Source: Triticum aestivum (taxonomy: Eukaryota; Streptophyta; Magnoliopsida; Poales; Poaceae). From it: 64,000 nucleotides of DNA. The stretch spans positions 360,056,190-360,120,189 of the forward strand of contig NC_057808.1 in NCBI RefSeq assembly GCF_018294505.1, given 5' to 3'. A program made the translations under genes and the position numbers. Position 1 is the stretch's first letter. Each line of letters opens with the position of its first letter. Positions 9,588-20,268 of this stretch are shown here, piece after piece. A model generated the notes under the pieces. The model saw nothing but the letters and a program-made list of their open reading frames with translations. It was not told the origin of the DNA and made no database searches.

Positions 9588-12009
9588 CCGGATGGCTGCC
9601 CGTGTCGCGAGAAACTCATCGGTGAACTGCCTCAGCGCCACGGCTTGGCCCTGGAGACGGGTCCGGACATCCTGCGCAGCCACGTTCATCACAGCCGTCC
9701 CTCCGCCTGGCGTCCACCCTGAGGTTGCGCTGGCCGCCTCCGCATCCTGGGCCGACGAGCTGGAGCCCACGGCCGGCTGTGGCTCCGACGCGGCCTTCTG
9801 TGGCTCCAACAGGGCCTTCCCCGCGCGCCGGCTCGGCGGCATCCGGACCGCCATCTCAGTCCTCACAGCCGGCTCGCCCCCCGCCGACTGTGTAGGCGGC
9901 TGATCTGGCCGGCCGCCTTGAGCCGCCCCAGTCGGCGGGGTCGGCACCGGCGCCCTCTCCAGGATGATGACGTCGTCGTCTCTTCCCGGCCCTGGCTGGT
10001 CGCGGCTGGCTCCTTCTGGCGAGGGCTCCATGGAACCCGGCGCCGCAACGCGCAGAGGGGTGACCATAAAGACCTCCCCCGCTGCTTCCGCAGCTGCAGC
10101 CTCCGCTTGGGCCCTGGCAGCAGCGTCGGCGAGCACCTTCGCTGCCTCCTCCTCCAGAGCCGCCTGAGCGGCGGCCGCCTTCCGAGCCTCCGCCTCTCGC
10201 GCCTCCCGTTCCGCCCGCGCCTCCCGTTCCGCCCGCGCCTCCCGCGCGTTCCGTTCTGTCGCCTCCTGAAGATCGGCACGGGGGTCCACGCGGCGAGTGG
10301 TATTCCCAGACCCCCTTGGCGACTCGACGACGGAGCCGGCAGCCGCCCGCTCAAGCGACAACGGAGCTCTGATCATTTGGAGAAAAAAGACAAGGTTTCA
10401 GGAACTACCAAAGAAAAGAAAGAAAAAGAGTACAAAAAGAAAAATTCGGACTTACGCCGACACGGTCTGCGGTTGCTTCACCGCCTTGCGGAAGCGAGCC
10501 GCCTTCACGACCGCCTCTTCCCGCCTGGTGGCGGCCGCCCCGCCCCTGGGTTTTTTCGTCCGACTACCGAACAGACCCTGGGTGGCACGACGCTTCTGCG
10601 CTCCGCCCCGAGCTGGCGGTGCAGCAGAGGAGCCTGCGCCGCGCCCAGAAGCCGGCTGGCGGCGCGGGGCGACCTCGGCTTCGTCGTCGTCCGGCCAGTC
10701 GTCGAAGGTGACTCCGAGCCCGGAGCCGCCTGCTTCGCCGCCGGCTTGGCCGCCACCCGGCTCGATGTTGTCATCCATGCCGGCCGCCCCCAGGTCGGGG
10801 TCCTCCAGATCGTGTTCCGTCTGGTCGGGGACGAATCGACGCTCCGTGTCTGACCCGCCGGCCGGCCGGAGAAGAGGACTCTGTCAAAGAACAAGCCGAC
10901 TAAGTTAGAGTCGGCCAAGAGGAACTCGGCAACGAAGTTGAGAGAAAAAGAAGACACAGGGAGAGCATACCGTGGGCGGTGGATTGGCTCGGCTGTATGG
11001 CTCCTTGCCGAATTGCCACCCTTCGGAGAGCTTGCAATTCGCAAGGTAGTTCACCATATAGGCGACCTCCTCGTGCGGCATGTCCTTGGTGCACATCCGG
11101 CTCGGATCGAGCTGGTCGCTCATCTGACAAATCAGATGAGGACGGCTCTGGAGCGGAAGAACCCGGCGCGTGATGAAGGCGGCCAGAAGGTCAGCCCCCG
11201 TCAAGCCCTCCGACTAGGTCATCACTCGCACTCAGGCGACGGCTGCGGACCCGGCCGGCGTCAGAGTCATGGCTCGGAAGGACCACTGGGGCCGCCTGCC
11301 CGCCGGTGGGCCGGCTACGTAAGCCGGCAGGTTGATGGAGTCGCCCCGTGGGGTGATGTTCCGCACGTAGAAGTACGACTTCTGCCACTTCTTCACCGAT
11401 TGGATCAGCGGGATGACGGGGAAGGGGTTGTCGGCGACCGACCTCCGCGACGCGATGAAGGCGCCAGTCTGAGCCGGCACGCCCTGCATGCGCGTGCCCA
11501 GCTTGGACTGGAAGAACTCCCCCCAGAGCTCGAGGGTGGGGAGGACGCCGAGGTAGCCCTCGCACAGGGTGACGAAGGCCGACAGCAGCACCACCGCATT
11601 CGGGGTGAGGTGGTGCGGCTGGAGCTGATAGAATTCGAGCCAGGAGCGGAAGAAGGCGCTCACTGGAAGGCCGATGCCGCGCAAGAAGTGCGAGCGGAAG
11701 ACCACCCGCTCGCCCTCCTGCGGCTCCGGCGTGATTTCCTTCGCCGGCACGAGGCGGACCTCCACCTTATCCGCGCTGGGCAGCCGCCGCGTGTTGCGGA
11801 GGAACTCGACGTGGTCGTCGTGGACGTTGGAGCCATCCCAATCCCCGCCATGCTGCTCCGTGGCGGGAGGCATGGTGAAAACAAGCACGGCGGCAGAGGA
11901 ATGTGCAGTGGAAGAGCGCGGCGGCGAGGCGCTGTCGCAAGAACGGGCGAGCGAAGAAGATGGTGGAGGTAGGAGGAGCGTGCGAGGGCCTGCCGCCCTC
12001 CACCTCCCC

Positions 12010-12019
12010 CTACTTATAG
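12010..12019 (-). promoter_or_regulatory. Candidate TATA box for the antisense gene
   Basis: The minus strand reads GCTATAAGTAGGGGG here, about 140 bases upstream of the ATG at 11873. Spacing would allow a 5' leader of about 100 bases. Within the element this is the only clear TATA motif in the region upstream of the gene on that strand; inferred from position. Confidence 0.55.
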
Positions 12020-12456
12020 CTTCGCAAGGCAGGACCGGGGAAGCCGAACGTGGGGGAGTCATGGGATTAACTGCACCCACTCCCCCCACGCCTCGCGATT
12101 ATTGCGCATAAATGCGAGCCGAAACGGCCGCACGGGACGTGCGGGCGGTTTCAGGAGGTAGACAATCCGCGCCTGGGCCAGGGCGCGGACGTGGCGGGCC
12201 CCCTCCCTGCGGCGACGTCCCGTCACGCGCGTGGGCTGGCAGGCTTTCCGGCCAGGAAGGGCCACGTGGTTCGCAGACGGCCAGTGGCCGGCCCGCGGCC
12301 CGGTGCACGCCCTGGCGGGCTCCCGCCCTCCGACTTCGGAAGATTCCGACCCAGGCGGCACACCTGACCAAGGCCGGCTCCCAGCTAACCGGCTTGCTAA
12401 GATGGGAAGCTGATCGAGCTTCTCAAACTCCTACTCAACCTCTAAGCCCAATCAGC

Positions 12457-12468
12457 TTCGGGGACTAC
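12457..12468 (+). other. Polypurine tract of the Tat-like element
   Basis: TTCGGGGACTAC ends exactly where the 3' LTR begins (TGTCGG at 12469). It primes plus-strand DNA synthesis in LTR elements. The same core occurs at several internal sites. Confidence 0.8.
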
Positions 12469-13643
12469 TGTCGGAGTAAATGGCCACGGGTAGCCTAACC
12501 GACTACCCCTGGTTCTTCAGAAAAATTATCAGGCCTTCGGGCCTCCCAACGCTCCAAGCATTGGACCCCCTTCCCTGGCCGGCTACCTCCGAAGCCGACT
12601 CATGGAAGGCGGCCCAGCCTCAAGCGACCTCCCTCCCCAAGATAACCGCGGGGAGGCCGACTCCAAGAAACCGGCCTCGAAGAGCGCCGACTCCAAGAAC
12701 CCGGCCGAGACCACAACCACCAAAGCTACTCCCTCATAACGGTGACAAGACGGGGTGTGGCCACAGTGCGGCCCACTACCCCCGAAGCCCGAGGCGGGCA
12801 TGGCTACAGAAGGCCGTACGGGACAGCCGCTTCCCGTGCGGCTCGGCACTGTAGCCATGCTGGCCTCAACGTCATCCACGACAGACTCCCGTACGGCCCA
12901 CGGGCGGCGGGCCCCTTTGGCCAGAGAGAGGCGCGAAGGCGGCCCGGCCTTTCCCAGTCGGCCAAGGGCGTAGCCGGCCCCCAGAAGCCGGCTACTCCCT
13001 TCCTCGAAGCAGGAGCCTCATTAAGGAGACAAGACGAGGTAAGGCTACAGTGAGAGCCCCCGAGGCGGCCCACTGTAACCACACTTACCTCGACAAATCC
13101 CTCATCATCAGAGGCGAAGCTACAGTAAGCAGCCGCCGACAAGACCCTAGGCGGTGGGGCCGGCCTGTCGACCAAGAAGCCGGCAGCCGGCGGGACCCAC
13201 CAGTCGGCGGGGCCCAACAGCCGGCGGAGAAGCCGGCGAGCGTAGACACTGACGGCTGGGACCAGTGCCCAGCCGGATTACCATTGTACCCCCGGGGGGT
13301 AGGCCTATATAAACCCCCCGGAGCACCCATGCAAAGGGTTGGCTTCTAAGCATAACACACACACACCATAGATAGAGAGAAGAGAGAGCTAGCCTTGTTC
13401 TTCTTCTCCCTGGAACCCAACAGCTCTAGGAGCGATTGTAGCTACTTTCACTGATCTAGTGATCATGCGGAGACCCCGCAGAGCAGGACTAGGGGTGTTA
13501 TCTCCTCGGAGAGCCCCGAACCTGGGTAAGATCCGCCGGCGTGCATGTCTTCGCCTCATCCCGTTTCCAGGCATCGGCGACGTCTTATTGGCACCCACAA
13601 TGATAAGCCATCCGTTGGCATATGTCGCACCAACCACCCGACA
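12469..13643 (+). repeat. 3' LTR of the Tat-like element (1175 bp)
   Basis: Starts TGTCGGAGTAAATGG and ends ACCACCCGACA. Bases from 12781 on repeat the beginning of the window. The TATA box is at 13306-13313. Sequence to the right (from 13644) is in-frame Copia polyprotein, showing the insertion point. Confidence 0.92.
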
Positions 13644-14399
13644 ACCTGGGTATTTGATACTAGTTCTGTTGCTAATATTTGCAACTCAAAACAAGGACTA
13701 CGGATTGAGCGAAGATTGGCTAAGGATGAGGTGGCGATGCGCGTGGGAAATGGTTCCAAAGTCGATGTGATCGCCGTCGGCACGCTACCTCTACATCTAC
13801 CTTCGGGATTAATTTTAGACCTGAATAATTGTTATTTGGTGCCAGCGTTAAGCATGAACATTATATCTGGATCTTGTTTGATGCGAGACGGTTATTCATT
13901 TAAATCTGAGAATAATGTTTGTTCTATTTATTTGAGTAATATCTTTTATGGTCATGCACCCTTGAAGAGTGGTCTATTTGTGTTGAATCTCGATAGTAGT
14001 AATACACATATTCATAATGTTGAAGCCAAAAGATGCAGAGTTGATAATGATAGTGCAACGTATTTGTGGCACTGCCGTTTGAGTCATATTGGTGTAAAGC
14101 GCATGAAGAAACTCCATACTGACGGACTTCTGGAATCACTTGATTATGAATCACTTGGTACTTGCGAACCATGCCTCATGGGCAAGATGACTAAAATGCC
14201 GTTCTCTGGAACAATGGAGCGAGCGATAGATTTGTTGGAAATCATACATACTAATGTATGTGGTCCAATGAATATTGAGGCTCGCAGCGGGTATCGTTAT
14301 TTTCTCACCTTCACAGATGATTTGAGCAGATATGGGTATATCTACTTAATGAAACATAAGTCTAAAATATTTGAAAAGTTCAAAGAATTTCAGAGTTAA
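13644..14399 (+). pseudogene. Angela-1 protease end and integrase zinc-binding/core start
   Basis: Opens inside the Copia protease (WVFDTSSVANICNS, where the active-site Gly of the family motif DTG/DSG is replaced by Ser). It continues through the pre-integrase region to the HHCC zinc site (HCRLSHIGVKRMKK, CEPCLMGKM) and the first integrase core block. The expected first catalytic Asp, in HTDVCGP in Angela-2, is Asn here (AAT at 14253-14255). The frame ends in TAA at 14397-14399 where Angela-2 has a sense codon. Confidence 0.88.
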
Positions 14400-14663
14400 G
14401 TGGAAAATCATCATAACAAGAAAATAAAGTTTCTATGATCTGATCGTGGAGGAGAATATTTGAGTTACGAGTTTGGTCTACACTTGAAACAATGCGGAAT
14501 AGTTTCGCAACTCACGCCACCCAGAACACCACAGCGTAATGGTGTGTCCGAACGTCGTAATCGTACTTTACTAGATATGGTGCGATCTATGATGTCTCTT
14601 ACTGATTTACCGCTATCGTTTCGGGGTTATGCTTTAGAGACGGCTGCATTGAAAATCCGTTGA
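14400..14663 (+). pseudogene. Angela-1 integrase core, continued
   Basis: Continues in frame after the 14397 stop and includes a TGA just before SDRGGEYLSYEFGL. The last catalytic Glu is in QRNGVSERRNRT. The frame runs into a stop at 14661-14663 after ALETAALKIR, where a short deletion and frameshift relative to related copies breaks the gene. Confidence 0.82.
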
Positions 14664-15279
14664 TACGACGCCTTATGAACTATGGTTTGGCAAGAAACCA
14701 AAGTTATCGTTTCTTAAAGTTTGGGGCTGCGATGCTTATGTGAAAAAGCTTCAACCTGATATGCTCGAACCAAAATTGGAGAAATGTGTCTACATAGGAT
14801 ACCCAAAGGAGACTGTTGGGTACACCTTCTATCACAGATCCGAAGGCAAGACATTCGTTGCTAAGAATGGATTCTTTCTAGAGAAGGAGTTTCTCTCGAA
14901 AGAAGTGAGTGGGAGGAAAGTAGAACTTGATGACGTAACTGTACCTACTCCCTTATTGGAAAGTAGTTCATCACAGAAACCGGTTCCTGTGACACCTACA
15001 CCAATTAGTGAGGAAGCTAATGATGTTGATCATGAATCTTCAGATCAAGTTACTACCGAACCTCGTAGGTCAACCAGAGTAAGATCCGCACCAGAGTGGT
15101 ACGGTAATCCTATTCTGGAAGTCATGTTACTTGACCATGGCGAACCTACGAACTATGAAGAAGCGATGGTGAGCCCAGATTCCGCAAAATGGCTTGAGGC
15201 CATGAAATCTGAGATGGGATCCATGTATGGGAACAAGGTGTGGACTTTGGTTGACTTCCCGATGATCGGCAAGCTATAG
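14664..15279 (+). pseudogene. Angela-1 integrase C-terminal region and linker to RT
   Basis: Reads PKLSFLKVWGCDAYVKKL, CVYIGYPKETVGYTFYH and the Ser/Pro-rich linker ending in EPRRSTRVRSAPEWYG, followed by the start of reverse transcriptase (AMVSPDSAKWLEAMKSEM). These are typical Copia integrase-RT boundary motifs. The frame is lost near 15260 and picked up in another frame as QAIENKWIF. Confidence 0.85.
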
Positions 15280-16730
15280 AGAATAAATGGATCTTTAAGA
15301 AGAAGACTGACGCTGACGGTAATGTTAGTGTCTACAAAGCTCGACTTGTTGCAAAAGGTTTTCGACAAGTTCAAGGGGTTGACTACGATGAGACTTTCTC
15401 ACCCGTAGCGATGCTTAAGTCTGTCCGAATCATGTTAGCAATTGCCGCATTTTATGATTATGAAATTTGGCAAATGGATGTCAAAACTGCATTCCTGGAT
15501 GGATTTCTGGAAGAAGAGTTGTATATGATGCAACCAGAAGGTTTTGTCGATCCCAAGGGTGCTAACAAAGTGTGCAAGCTCCGGCGATCCATTTATGGAC
15601 TGGTGCAAGCCTCTCGGAGTTGGAATAAACGTTTTGATAGTGTGAACAAAGCATATGGTTTTATACAGACTTTTGGAGAAGCCTGTATTTACAAGAAAGT
15701 GAGTGGGAGCTCTGTAGCATTTCTAATATTATATGTGGATGACATATTGTTGATTGGAAATGATATATAATTTCTGGATAGCATAAAAGGATACTTGAAT
15801 AAGAGTTTTTCAATGAAGGACCTTGGTGAAGCTGCTTATATATTGGGCATCAAAATCTATAGAGATAGATCAAGACGCTTAATTGGACTTTCACAAAGCA
15901 CATACCTTGATAAAGTTTTGAAAAAGTTCAAAATGGATCAAGCAAAGAAAGGGTTCTTGCCTATGTTACAAGGTGTGAAGTTGAGTCAGACTCAATGCCC
16001 GACCACTGCAGAAGATAGAGAGAAAATGAAAAGTGTTCCCTATGCTTCAGCCATATGCTCTATCATGTATGCAATGCTATGTACCAGACCTGATGTGTGC
16101 CTTGCTATTAGTTTAGCAGGGAGGTACCAAAGTAATCCAGGAGTGGATCACTGGACAACGGTCAAGAACATCCTGAAATACCTGAAAAGGACTAAGGATA
16201 TGTTTCTCGTTTATGGAGGTGACAAAGAGCTCGTCGTAAATGGTTACGTCGATACAAGCTTTGACACTGATCCGAACGATTCTAAATCGCAAACCAGATA
16301 CGTGTTTATATTAAACGGTGGAGCTGTCAGTTGGTGCAGTTCTAAACAAAGCGTCGTGGCGGGATCTACGTGTGAAGCGGAGTACATAGCTTCTTCGGAA
16401 GCAGCAAATGAAGGAGTCCGGATGAAGGAGTTCATATCCGATCTAGGTGTCATACCTAGTGCATCGGGTCCAATGAAAATCTTTTGTGACAATACTGGTG
16501 CAATTGCCTTGGCAAAGGAATTCAGATTTGACAAGAGAACCAAGCACATCAAGAGACGATTCAATTCCATCCGGGATCAAGTCCAGGTGGGAGACATAGA
16601 GATTTGCAAGATACATATGGATCTGAATGTTGCAGACCCATTGACTAAGCCTCTCTTCCACGAGCAAAACATGATCAGCACCAAGACTCCATGGGTGTTA
16701 GAATCATTACTGTGTAATCTAGATTATTGA
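15261..16730 (+). pseudogene. Angela-1 reverse transcriptase and RNase H
   Basis: One frame runs from NKWIFKKKTDADG (15282) to TGA at 16728-16730 with a single TAA at 15768-15770. The RT domain shows WQMDVKTAFLDG and the catalytic LYVDDILLIGND directly before that stop. RNase H follows, with VNGYVDTSFDTD, VSWCSSKQSVVAGST, CEAEYIA and the C-terminal NVADPLTKPL. The RNase H acidic residues are present. Being one nonsense codon from open, this is the best preserved part of Angela-1. Confidence 0.9.
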
Positions 16731-16737
16731 CTCTAGT

Positions 16738-16750
16738 GCAAGTGGGAGAC
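16738..16750 (+). other. Polypurine tract of Angela-1
   Basis: GCAAGTGGGAGAC immediately before the LTR start. The same tract, reversed, abuts the 3' LTR of Angela-2 at 38345. Confidence 0.82.
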
Positions 16751-17255
16751 TGAAGGAAATATGCCCTAGAGGCAATAATAAAGTTATTATTTATTTCCTC
16801 ATATCATGATAAATGTTTATTATTCATGTTAGAATTGTATTAACCGGAAACATAATACATGTGTGAATACATAGACAAACATAGTGTCACTAGTATGCCT
16901 CTACTTGACTAGCTCGTTGATCAAAGATGGTTGAGTTTCCTAGCCATAGACATGAGTTGTCATTTGATTAACGGGATCACATCATTAGGAGAATGATGTG
17001 ATTGACTTGACCCATTCCGTTAGCGTAGCACTTGATCGTTTAGTTTACTGATATTGCTTTCTCCATGACTTATACATGTTCCTATGACTATGAGATTATG
17101 CAACTCCCGAATACCGGAGGAACACTTTGTGTGCTACCAAACGTCACAATGTAACTGGGTGATTATAAAGGTGCTCTACAGGTGTCTCCGATGGTGTTCG
17201 TTGAGTTGGCATAGATCGAGAATAGGATTTGTCACTCCGATTGTCGGAGAGGTAT
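16751..17255 (+). repeat. Angela-1 3' LTR, left piece
   Basis: First 505 bp of the LTR. It stops after GTCGGAGAGGTAT, where the CACTA element begins. Its continuation CTCTGGGCCCTCTCGG is found only at 55896. Uninterrupted LTRs of Angela-2 (37845-37870 and 44865-44900, minus strand) join these two strings directly. Confidence 0.92.
17253..17255. other. Left target-site duplication of the CACTA element (TAT)
   Basis: TAT precedes CACTACAAAAAAA; the same TAT follows the right terminus at 55893-55895. Three-base duplications are the rule for CACTA elements. Confidence 0.88.
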
Positions 17256-17470
17256 CACTACAAAAAAATACACTTCCGTGATGATACGTGTTTGTCACAG
17301 TAGGTCGCGTTTTTTGTCATGCATGTACATCCATGACAAATTTATGACAGAATGAAGATAGTCATACCTGTGCTGTCGTAGAAGTGTTCCATGACATTAC
17401 CAAAATTATCATCACGGAAGTGTCCACTTCCATGACGATAAATCGAGCGTCACAGAAGTGCTTTCGTCAA
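17256..17470 (+). repeat. Left terminal inverted repeat and subterminal motifs of the CACTA element
   Basis: Begins CACTACAAAAAAA. ACACTTCCGTGATGAT at 17269-17284 recurs inverted as ATCATCACGGAAGTGT at about 17409-17424, and related CTTCCATGACGAT and CATGACA copies lie between. Such short, mixed-orientation motifs are typical binding sites for the TNPA-type protein of this superfamily. Confidence 0.8.
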
Positions 17471-17679
17471 GGGTGACCGACACGTGGCATCCACCGTAAC
17501 GGAACGCCGTTAAGCTATCCGGTCGGGTTTTGGATCCGATAACCCGTTAACAGCCCCGACCAATGGGGATTTTCCACGTGTAAAATCATCATTGCCTGGA
17601 GGAAACACGTGTCGGCTCATCGTTGGGACAGATGTCATCCACTCATTGGACAGAAGGCGCCTATGATACGTCGACACGT

Positions 17680-18560
17680 GGCACGGCCCAACAGAGGCCC
17701 ATTCCTGTGAAAAGGCCGGCCCGTTTGACTTGGTCAAAAGGTGGCGGGCCGGCCCATGGAAAGCCTATTAACGGCCTGTTCGCATATAGCCCATTTACAG
17801 CCCGCTAACCCAAGGCCCGTTACGCCCTATCCGAATTAGGCCCAGTAGCGTCATCTGGGCCATCCAATATGATTCCAGCCCGTTTTCACTTCTGGCCCAT
17901 GTATGGCCCATGACGTCTTTCGGCCCATATCAGGCCCTATGTAACTCTTGGCCTATTAATGACCCATGGTGAAACTGGCCCGTAATGAACAGTATATCAC
18001 TTTACACCCATTAACGGCCCGTGGTGAAACTGGCCCGTAATGAATAGTGTATCACTTTATACCCATTAACGGCCCGTTATTCCGTTGGGCCGTTTCCAGC
18101 CCATGTTATCTTTCAGCCTTCTCAGAGCCCATTTATTCTTGGGCTCATTTCCAGCATTCGTTTACTTACGGCCCGTTACTGTCATTTTCTGCTTGTGGGC
18201 CAAATTCAGCCCGTGGTTACAGTCGGCCCGTTTGTGGTCTGTTAATACGTTGGGCCGTTTTCATAGCGTCATCAAATACGACCTATTAACGATGGCCCGT
18301 TATGGTCGGCCCATGAACGGACGATTCCAACTCTAGCCCGTTTACGGCCATAATGCGGCCTGTTATTGGCCCATGTTTGGCCAATCGATCATACGGCCCG
18401 TATAAGGCCCATTGATGATACGGCCCGTAGAAGGCCCATTGTTTCTACGGCCCGTAGAAGGCCCATTGTTTCTATGGCCCGTAGAAGGCCAACTGTTTCT
18501 ACGGCCCGTAGAAGGCCCACTGTTTCTACGGCCCGTAGGAGGCCCAGTGTCACTACAGTA
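17680..18560. repeat. GGCCCGT/GGCCCAT-rich subterminal region
   Basis: Dozens of GGCCCGT, GGCCCAT, TTGGGCCGT and similar words occur in ~900 bases with AT-rich spacers. GGCCCRT is close to plant promoter TCP/telo-type words, but here the density suggests CACTA subterminal repeats. No credible gene. Confidence 0.75.
18392..18553 (+). repeat. Six tandem 27-bp repeats
   Basis: Unit TACGGCCCGTAGAAGGCCCA plus about seven bases; copies start at 18392, 18419, 18446, 18473, 18500 and 18527, exactly 27 bases apart, with up to a few changes each. Because 27 is a multiple of three it produces a repetitive ORF that should not be taken as a gene. Confidence 0.9.
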
Positions 18561-20179
18561 AATATTAGCCCATGGTTATTGTGGCCTAGTTTTAAAAAAA
18601 TAGGTTATTGCAGCCACTAGCAAACCGCGGAAAAAGAACTGCACTGACTACAAGCAAACAAATAAACAAGACAACAAGGAAATAAATAAGCAAGCAACTT
18701 ATGCTAGGCTATCACGGCTATTACACATATTACATCCACTGGGCATCAAAGTTCGCCACCAGTGATCATAAAGCGCAACGAAGAAGCAGATTACAAAAAC
18801 TGGGCACCATTGCAGCGTAACAAAATAATACTGAACCGAGACCACTTCCAAGACAATTCAAGAAAGGTTAGCCTTGCGGGGGAACTACTGCGCAAGCTGC
18901 TGAGCAAGGCTGTGAGACCGTCCTAGCATGTCGGTCATAGCTTCCAGGTGTAGCTGTTTAGCGATGAGGTTCTCATTGGTGTTCTCCGCAATCTTTCTTA
19001 GAGATAGGACTTCAAGTCGAAGTTGAGTTGCAGAATGCCTTTCTGCTAGAACTTGGGACTGAAGAAGTCGAACTGATTCAGACAACGAATTCTGTGAGCT
19101 TGTCTGGCTGTTAGTCTCAAGTAACTTGAACACTGCATCAAGACAAGACTTTGGGGTTGTCTCGCTATCTTCAAGATGTTTTGCCTTCTTTGCTGCAATA
19201 TATGTTGGGTTTGTCTCACAGCCTTCAGCAGACTTGTGCATGCCATCAGGCATATCACCCTGAAACAAAGCAGAGAGATGACAAGTTTTGCACGTGTATA
19301 AACAAAGATGATAACTGTTTTGTCAATTCTATCCAATTTCAAATTAGAAAATAAAGAGTAAGTTCAAAATATCAATAGCATAATTTGGCATTGTTCATAA
19401 TGCGGGGAGCTTCACCACACTACTGGATTACCATGTCAACATAACAAGCATAGATGAAGGGCAAAGAAAATCATTGTATCTATTTTGGATAATGTGCATG
19501 GCATGTTGTTCATATCATCAGCCACATCAGTAAGATAAAACAGGAGATGACAAGGTGCAAACGTGGGCTGCTTCACCACACACTGGATTATAGATCCACA
19601 AAAACAAGCATACATATAGGGAGTATTAAGTAATGTGCATGGTATGAATAAGGAATTTGGTTTTACAAGTAAAACTTAGAACTTACGGTTCTTACGAACA
19701 TGCATTTTGGTAGAAACAACAAACTAAACAGCAGTAAACGATAGGGAGTATGAGCAAATTAAACAGCAGTTGAGGATAAAGGCTTTAGAAGGACTGACTT
19801 ACATTAACAGTTAACACCGGCTTTATAATGCCCTTCTCCATGTCAAGGGAAGGATAACTCAAGAATTTCAGCAAAGAATCTTCTTCATAAGCATTGCCTG
19901 TACTCTACATTTTGTAGAGAGTAATTATAGATATGATAATACTGGAAGGGATAGAGGATAATGAAGATAAGATGCAGATTGATGCTACACAATCAACTAC
20001 CAATCCCTGGAAGTACAAGCGTTACAGGACAAAATGTACTGACAAGAGCAATGGGCTACACTTCTGTACTGGCATTGTCTGTGTATTCTACTTGTTGGTA
20101 AGATTAAATATAGATCTGATCTTTTTTAGTAAATGGTGGGCGAGGGAGATAAGATGCAGAATGCTACAAAATGAACCAA

Positions 20180-20268
20180 TCCCTCTTCCCATAATACAAG
20201 AGTGTTTTGAACACTGGTGTACTGTACAAAACGTTCTTATATTATGGGACGGAGGGAGTAGCTGTTAA
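20180..20268. mobile_element. Stowaway MITE (about 89 bp)
   Basis: Left end TCCCTCTTCCCATAATAC; right end TTATGGGACGGAGGGAG followed by TA. The halves are inverted copies (GTTTTGAACAC against GTACAAAACG) forming a hairpin. Left TA is changed. It lies in an intron of the TNPA-like gene. Confidence 0.75.

Larger units (their letters stand above)
8067..11873 (-). pseudogene. Six-exon antisense gene with Transposase_28-like N-terminus and coiled-coil C-terminus
   Basis: Read on the minus strand, exons are 11873-10971, 10880-10456, 10368-9588, 9409-9325, 9173-8907 and 8806-8067. All five introns (78-178 bases) begin GT and end AG, and reading phases match at every junction, giving 1066 codons plus stop. 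The start MPPATEQHGG at 11873 is the first ATG after a TATA box. Exon 1 carries VEFLRNTRRLP, FRSHFLRGIGLP, FYQLQPHHLTPNAV and LPLQSRPHLICQMS, the pattern of the plant 'putative gypsy-type transposon' domain (PF04195-like, from memory). Exons 3-5 are Ala/Glu/Arg/Gln-rich coiled coil; exon 6 ends in an acidic Glu run and EDAEPAG repeats. Two in-frame stops in exon 1 (TGA 11234-11232, TAG 11216-11214) are single-base changes. Antisense ORFs of this kind are known in some Tat elements (for example maize Grande); function unknown. Confidence 0.8.
1..13643 (+). mobile_element. Tat-lineage Ty3/gypsy LTR retrotransposon, 5' LTR cut by window edge
   Basis: Positions 1-843 and 12781-13643 are near-identical direct repeats, so the element is bounded by LTRs. 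The complete 3' LTR runs 12469-13643 with TGTCGG/CCGACA ends, and the window starts about 312 bases into the 5' LTR. Order is LTR, primer-binding site, gag, protease, reverse transcriptase, RNase H, second RNase H, integrase, a long 3' region with an antisense gene, polypurine tract, LTR. The second, archaeal-type RNase H and the antisense ORF are hallmarks of the Tat lineage. Full length would be about 13.96 kb. The two LTRs differ by scattered substitutions and an indel of about 18 bases near 13190, so the insertion is fairly recent. It sits in the protease region of Angela-1; only the right junction (13643/13644) is visible. Confidence 0.9.

Noticed and set aside
9918..11972. Long plus-strand frames (311 and 344 residues) opposite the antisense gene
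   Set aside because: They are Arg/Pro-rich shadows of the GC-rich minus-strand exons and cross its introns; no domain features.
12804..13217. 137-residue minus frame in the Tat 3' LTR (and its twin near 24-452)
   Set aside because: LTR sequence, composition-driven; the frame differs between the two LTR copies through the indel.
18392..18553. Regular short direct repeats that could be taken for a CRISPR array
   Set aside because: Units are contiguous at 27 bases with no unique spacers, and the context is a plant CACTA terminus.
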